DNA from: Actinophytocola sp049647105
Lineage (GTDB): Bacteria > Actinomycetota > Actinomycetes > Mycobacteriales > Pseudonocardiaceae
NCBI RefSeq assembly: GCF_049647105.1
Contig: NZ_JBARWZ010000286.1
Span: forward strand, 1 to 64,000
Reading direction: 5' to 3'
DNA length: 64,000 bases
Notes under the pieces: model-generated
Told to the model about the DNA's origin: nothing
Databases searched by the model: none
Seen by the model: only the letters and a program-made list of their open reading frames with translations
Shown here: piece after piece, positions 61,908 through 64,000 of the stretch
Layout of the letters: every line of letters begins with the position of its first letter
Position numbering within the stretch: position 1 is the stretch's first letter
Program-made: the position numbers and the translations under genes

Positions 61908-62822
61908 ATGGACCGCAAGTACGGCCAGAGCCAGTTGTGGGAACATAACATCAATACGGTGGTGACCGAGGCGGCGGTCACCGATCTGTCGACGTTCAAG
62001 TCATCGGGCCTGAACTTCAAACTGGCGCTCTGGGATCCCAGGAGCAACGGTCTGCGCTACCTGAAGACGCTGGTGCATACTTTGGCCGCCGCGCTCGGCC
62101 CGGAGAACTGGGCGCGTATGCGCCGCATTCGCAACCGGCACGTCGGCGCGCCGATCAGTGTCATCTACGACGGCGAGCTCGTCTGCGTGGACTACCTGAT
62201 GGCGGTGCACGAGCTCGAGTTCATGGCCGGCGGCGCGGACCTCGACGGGATGGCCGTGCTGGAGATCGGCGCCGGCTACGGCCGCACCTGCCACGCCATG
62301 ATGTCCAACCACGACATCGCGTCCTACGACATCGTTGATCTGGAGAGCACCCTGCCACTGTCCCGCGCCTACTTGCGGGAGGTGCTGGACGACGAGCAGT
62401 TCGCCAGGATCGGCTTCCATTCGGTGAACGACGTCGAAACGCTGTTCGAGTCCCGGGAATTCGACCTCTGCGTCAACATCGACTCCTTCGCGGAGATGCC
62501 CCCGGAAACGGTGCTGGCCTATCTCGAGCACATCGCCACGCGGTGCCGCTACCTGTATGTCAACAATCCGGTCGGCAAGTACCTCGACAAGAGCCTGGAC
62601 GGGCACTGCCAGGGTGACGAGGTCGTCGCCATGGCGATGGCGACCGGGCTGCTCCGCGACATCATCGACATCCACAACAGCCGCGCGGTGCGGGCGCGCT
62701 CCGGCGACTTCGTCACCGCCTACCGGCCCGCGCGGGACTGGCACTGCGTCGCAGAAGGACGGGCCGTGCCGTGGACGTTCTACTGGCAGGCTCTCTACCG
62801 CCGCGAGGACCGGCCCGCGTGA
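61908..62822 (+). CDS. Putative sugar O-methyltransferase
   Basis: 304 aa from ATG 61908 (GCGAGG 7 bp upstream; ATG 61902 two codons earlier). Class I SAM fold in the middle: AVLEIGAGYGRTCHAMM, YDIVDLESTLPLSRAYLREVL, LCVNIDSFAEMPPETVLAYLEHIATRCRYLYVNNP. N- and C-terminal helical extensions are as in the putative sugar O-methyltransferase family found in polysaccharide loci. It overlaps the next gene by GTGA. Confidence 0.82.
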   Translation: MDRKYGQSQLWEHNINTVVTEAAVTDLSTFKSSGLNFKLALWDPRSNGLRYLKTLVHTLAAALGPENWARMRRIRNRHVGAPISVIYDGELVCVDYLMAVHELEFMAGGADLDGMAVLEIGAGYGRTCHAMMSNHDIASYDIVDLESTLPLSRAYLREVLDDEQFARIGFHSVNDVETLFESREFDLCVNIDSFAEMPPETVLAYLEHIATRCRYLYVNNPVGKYLDKSLDGHCQGDEVVAMAMATGLLRDIIDIHNSRAVRARSGDFVTAYRPARDWHCVAEGRAVPWTFYWQALYRREDRPA

Positions 62823-63781
62823 GCCGCCGCCCGGTGATCGCGGTGCTCGGCGCGTCGGGCTTCATCGGCACGGCGGTCATGGCGGCGCTGGCACCTCGCC
62901 CGGTCACCGTCCGTGCCGTCGCCAGGGGGCCCGCACTCGTGCCGGAGAACGCGCTGGCCGACTACGAGGTGCACACCGCCGACCTCACCGTCGCCGCGAA
63001 CCTCGCCGAGGTCGTGGCCGGTGCGGACGCGGTCATCCACCTGGTGCTCGACGGCGCTGGCTGGCGTGGCGCGGGCAACCGGGAGCACGAGTCCGCGAGT
63101 GTCGGGGTGATGCGCGACCTCCTCGACTGCCTGCGCGGGCAGGCGGTCGAGCGGCCTCCCGTGGTCGTGTTCGCGGGCTCGGTCACCCAGGTGGGTCCGC
63201 CACCGAGGACACCGATCGACGGCACCGAGCCCGACCGTCCGATGACGGACTACGACCGCCAGAAGCTGGCGGCGGAGGGCCTGCTCAAGGCCGCGTCCGC
63301 CGATCGCGTCGTCCTCGGCGTCTCGCTGCGGCTGCCCACCGTGTTCGGGCTCCCGACGGACCGCGACCGGGGCGTACTGGCCGCGATGACGCGCCGTGCG
63401 CTCGCGGGCGAGGCACTCACCATGTGGCACGACGGCTCGGTCCGGCGAGAGCTGCTCGACGTCGAGGACGTGGCCGCGGCGTTCGTGGCCGCGCTCGACC
63501 ATGCCGACGCGCTGGCGGGCAGGCACTGGCTTCTGGGCAACGACCGCAGCGACCGGATCGGCGACGTCTTCACCGCCATCGCCGAGCTCGTCGCCGAGCA
63601 CACCGGGCGCCCTCGGGTCCCGGTGTGCTCGGTGCCACCGCCGGCACACGCCCAGCGGACGGACTTCGAGAGCGTCGCGGTCGACTCGTCCGCGTTTCGC
63701 GCGGCCACCGGCTGGCGGCCGCGCACCCCGCAGCGCGAGGCGCTCGCCAGGATGGTGATGGCAACGGCCGCCCGGCCGTGA
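62819..63781 (+). CDS. NDP-sugar ketoreductase/epimerase (extended SDR)
   Basis: 320 aa from GTG 62819, overlapping the methyltransferase stop. AVLGASGFIGTAVMAAL, VVVFAGSVTQVG, YDRQKLAAE as YxxxK, SLRLPTVFG, RRELLDVEDVAAAFVAALDHA. It resembles NDP-hexose 4-ketoreductases of glycosylated antibiotic clusters (EryBIV/TylCIV group) more than GalE. Convergent with the 3,5-epimerase at the window edge. Confidence 0.82.
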   Translation: MSRRPVIAVLGASGFIGTAVMAALAPRPVTVRAVARGPALVPENALADYEVHTADLTVAANLAEVVAGADAVIHLVLDGAGWRGAGNREHESASVGVMRDLLDCLRGQAVERPPVVVFAGSVTQVGPPPRTPIDGTEPDRPMTDYDRQKLAAEGLLKAASADRVVLGVSLRLPTVFGLPTDRDRGVLAAMTRRALAGEALTMWHDGSVRRELLDVEDVAAAFVAALDHADALAGRHWLLGNDRSDRIGDVFTAIAELVAEHTGRPRVPVCSVPPPAHAQRTDFESVAVDSSAFRAATGWRPRTPQREALARMVMATAARP

Positions 63782-63782
63782 C

Positions 63783-64000
63783 TCACCGCAGGAAGCTCGC
63801 CTCGATCTCCACGCACGTGCGGAACTCGGGGAGCAGACCGGCGGCCCGCGCCTCGTCGAGGGTCGGGGCCGTGCGGTCGCGTTCGGACTGGACGAGTTCG
63901 ATCCCGTCCGGAATGGGCAGTCCCAGGACCGGGTCGAACGGTGAGAGCGCGAGCTCACCGGTCGGCACGTACTCCCGTGAGAGCGTGTAGGACACGATGC
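63783..64000 (-). CDS. dTDP-4-keto-6-deoxyhexose 3,5-epimerase (C-terminus; gene cut by window edge)
   Basis: Only the last ~71 codons lie in the window. IVSYTLSREYVPTGELALSP followed by F-D-P-V-L-G-L-P-I-P, S-E-R-D-R-T-A-P-T-L-D-E-A-R and G-L-L-P matches the typical C-terminal tail of RmlC-family epimerases. It shows that the deoxysugar cluster continues to the right. Confidence 0.8.
   Translation of the reverse strand, partial: IVSYTLSREYVPTGELALSPFDPVLGLPIPDGIELVQSERDRTAPTLDEARAAGLLPEFRTCVEIEASFLR

Noticed and set aside
1..64000. CRISPR arrays, tRNA or rRNA genes
   Set aside because: No regularly spaced short repeats, no cloverleaf-like sequence and no rRNA-like segment noticed by eye.

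Overview
High-GC actinomycete DNA with strong third-position G/C bias, frequent GTG (and several TTG) starts and many GTGA/ATGA stop-start overlaps. Gene content (ECF42 sigma factor, class E sortase-type anchor, polyketide/deoxysugar cluster) suggests Pseudonocardiales (Amycolatopsis/Saccharothrix/Actinokineospora type); the genus is an inference from style, not from a marker gene. No tRNA, rRNA, CRISPR array or intact transposase was seen.

Region A (1-18.7 kb) is a mixed accessory/housekeeping stretch. It holds a very large beta-rich/kelch protein coupled to a cytoplasmic-type subtilase, an IclR-like regulator, a 171-bp MITE-like element with perfect 17-bp terminal inverted repeats, and a lone class I terpene synthase. 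An ECF42 sigma factor fused to an integrase-like domain follows, with its DGPF partner, then two small secreted proteins, a thioester-domain surface adhesin with a LAATG sortase motif, and a CPBP-Nudix membrane fusion.

Region B (17.4-25.4 kb) looks like a small terpenoid/pterin locus. A class II terpene cyclase (DxDTT), a P450 and an SDR form one operon, divergent from a three-gene tetrahydropterin cassette (folE, pteridine-reductase-like SDR, folB). An IclR regulator and a Rieske oxygenase lie alongside.

Region C (25.4 kb to the right edge, continuing beyond it) is a biosynthetic gene cluster that I read as an orthosomycin (avilamycin/everninomicin-type) cluster. It contains an iterative orsellinate synthase (KS-AT-DH-ACP, no KR; AviM type) and its KAS III-like partner (AviN type). 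It has a flavin halogenase (AviH type), an AviX12-type radical SAM enzyme, three separate PhyH-family Fe(II)/2-oxoglutarate oxygenases (the family that closes orthoester and methylenedioxy rings), and an AviRb-type 23S rRNA 2'-O-methyltransferase for self-resistance. A DrrAB-like ABC exporter, a UDP-glucuronate decarboxylase, an RmlA, a 2,3-dehydratase with 3- and 4-ketoreductases, a TylC3-type C-methyltransferase, three glycosyltransferases, about seven further methyltransferases and several NDP-sugar epimerases complete it. An RmlC-type 3,5-epimerase is cut by the right edge. The genes lie in several operons: minus 31.1-25.4 kb, minus 49.5-41.1 kb, plus 49.8-54.6 kb, minus 61.7-56.3 kb, and plus 34.5-40.2 kb. 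Divergent intergenic regions between them carry a recurring CTAG-containing promoter module, the clearest unannotated cis-signal in the window.
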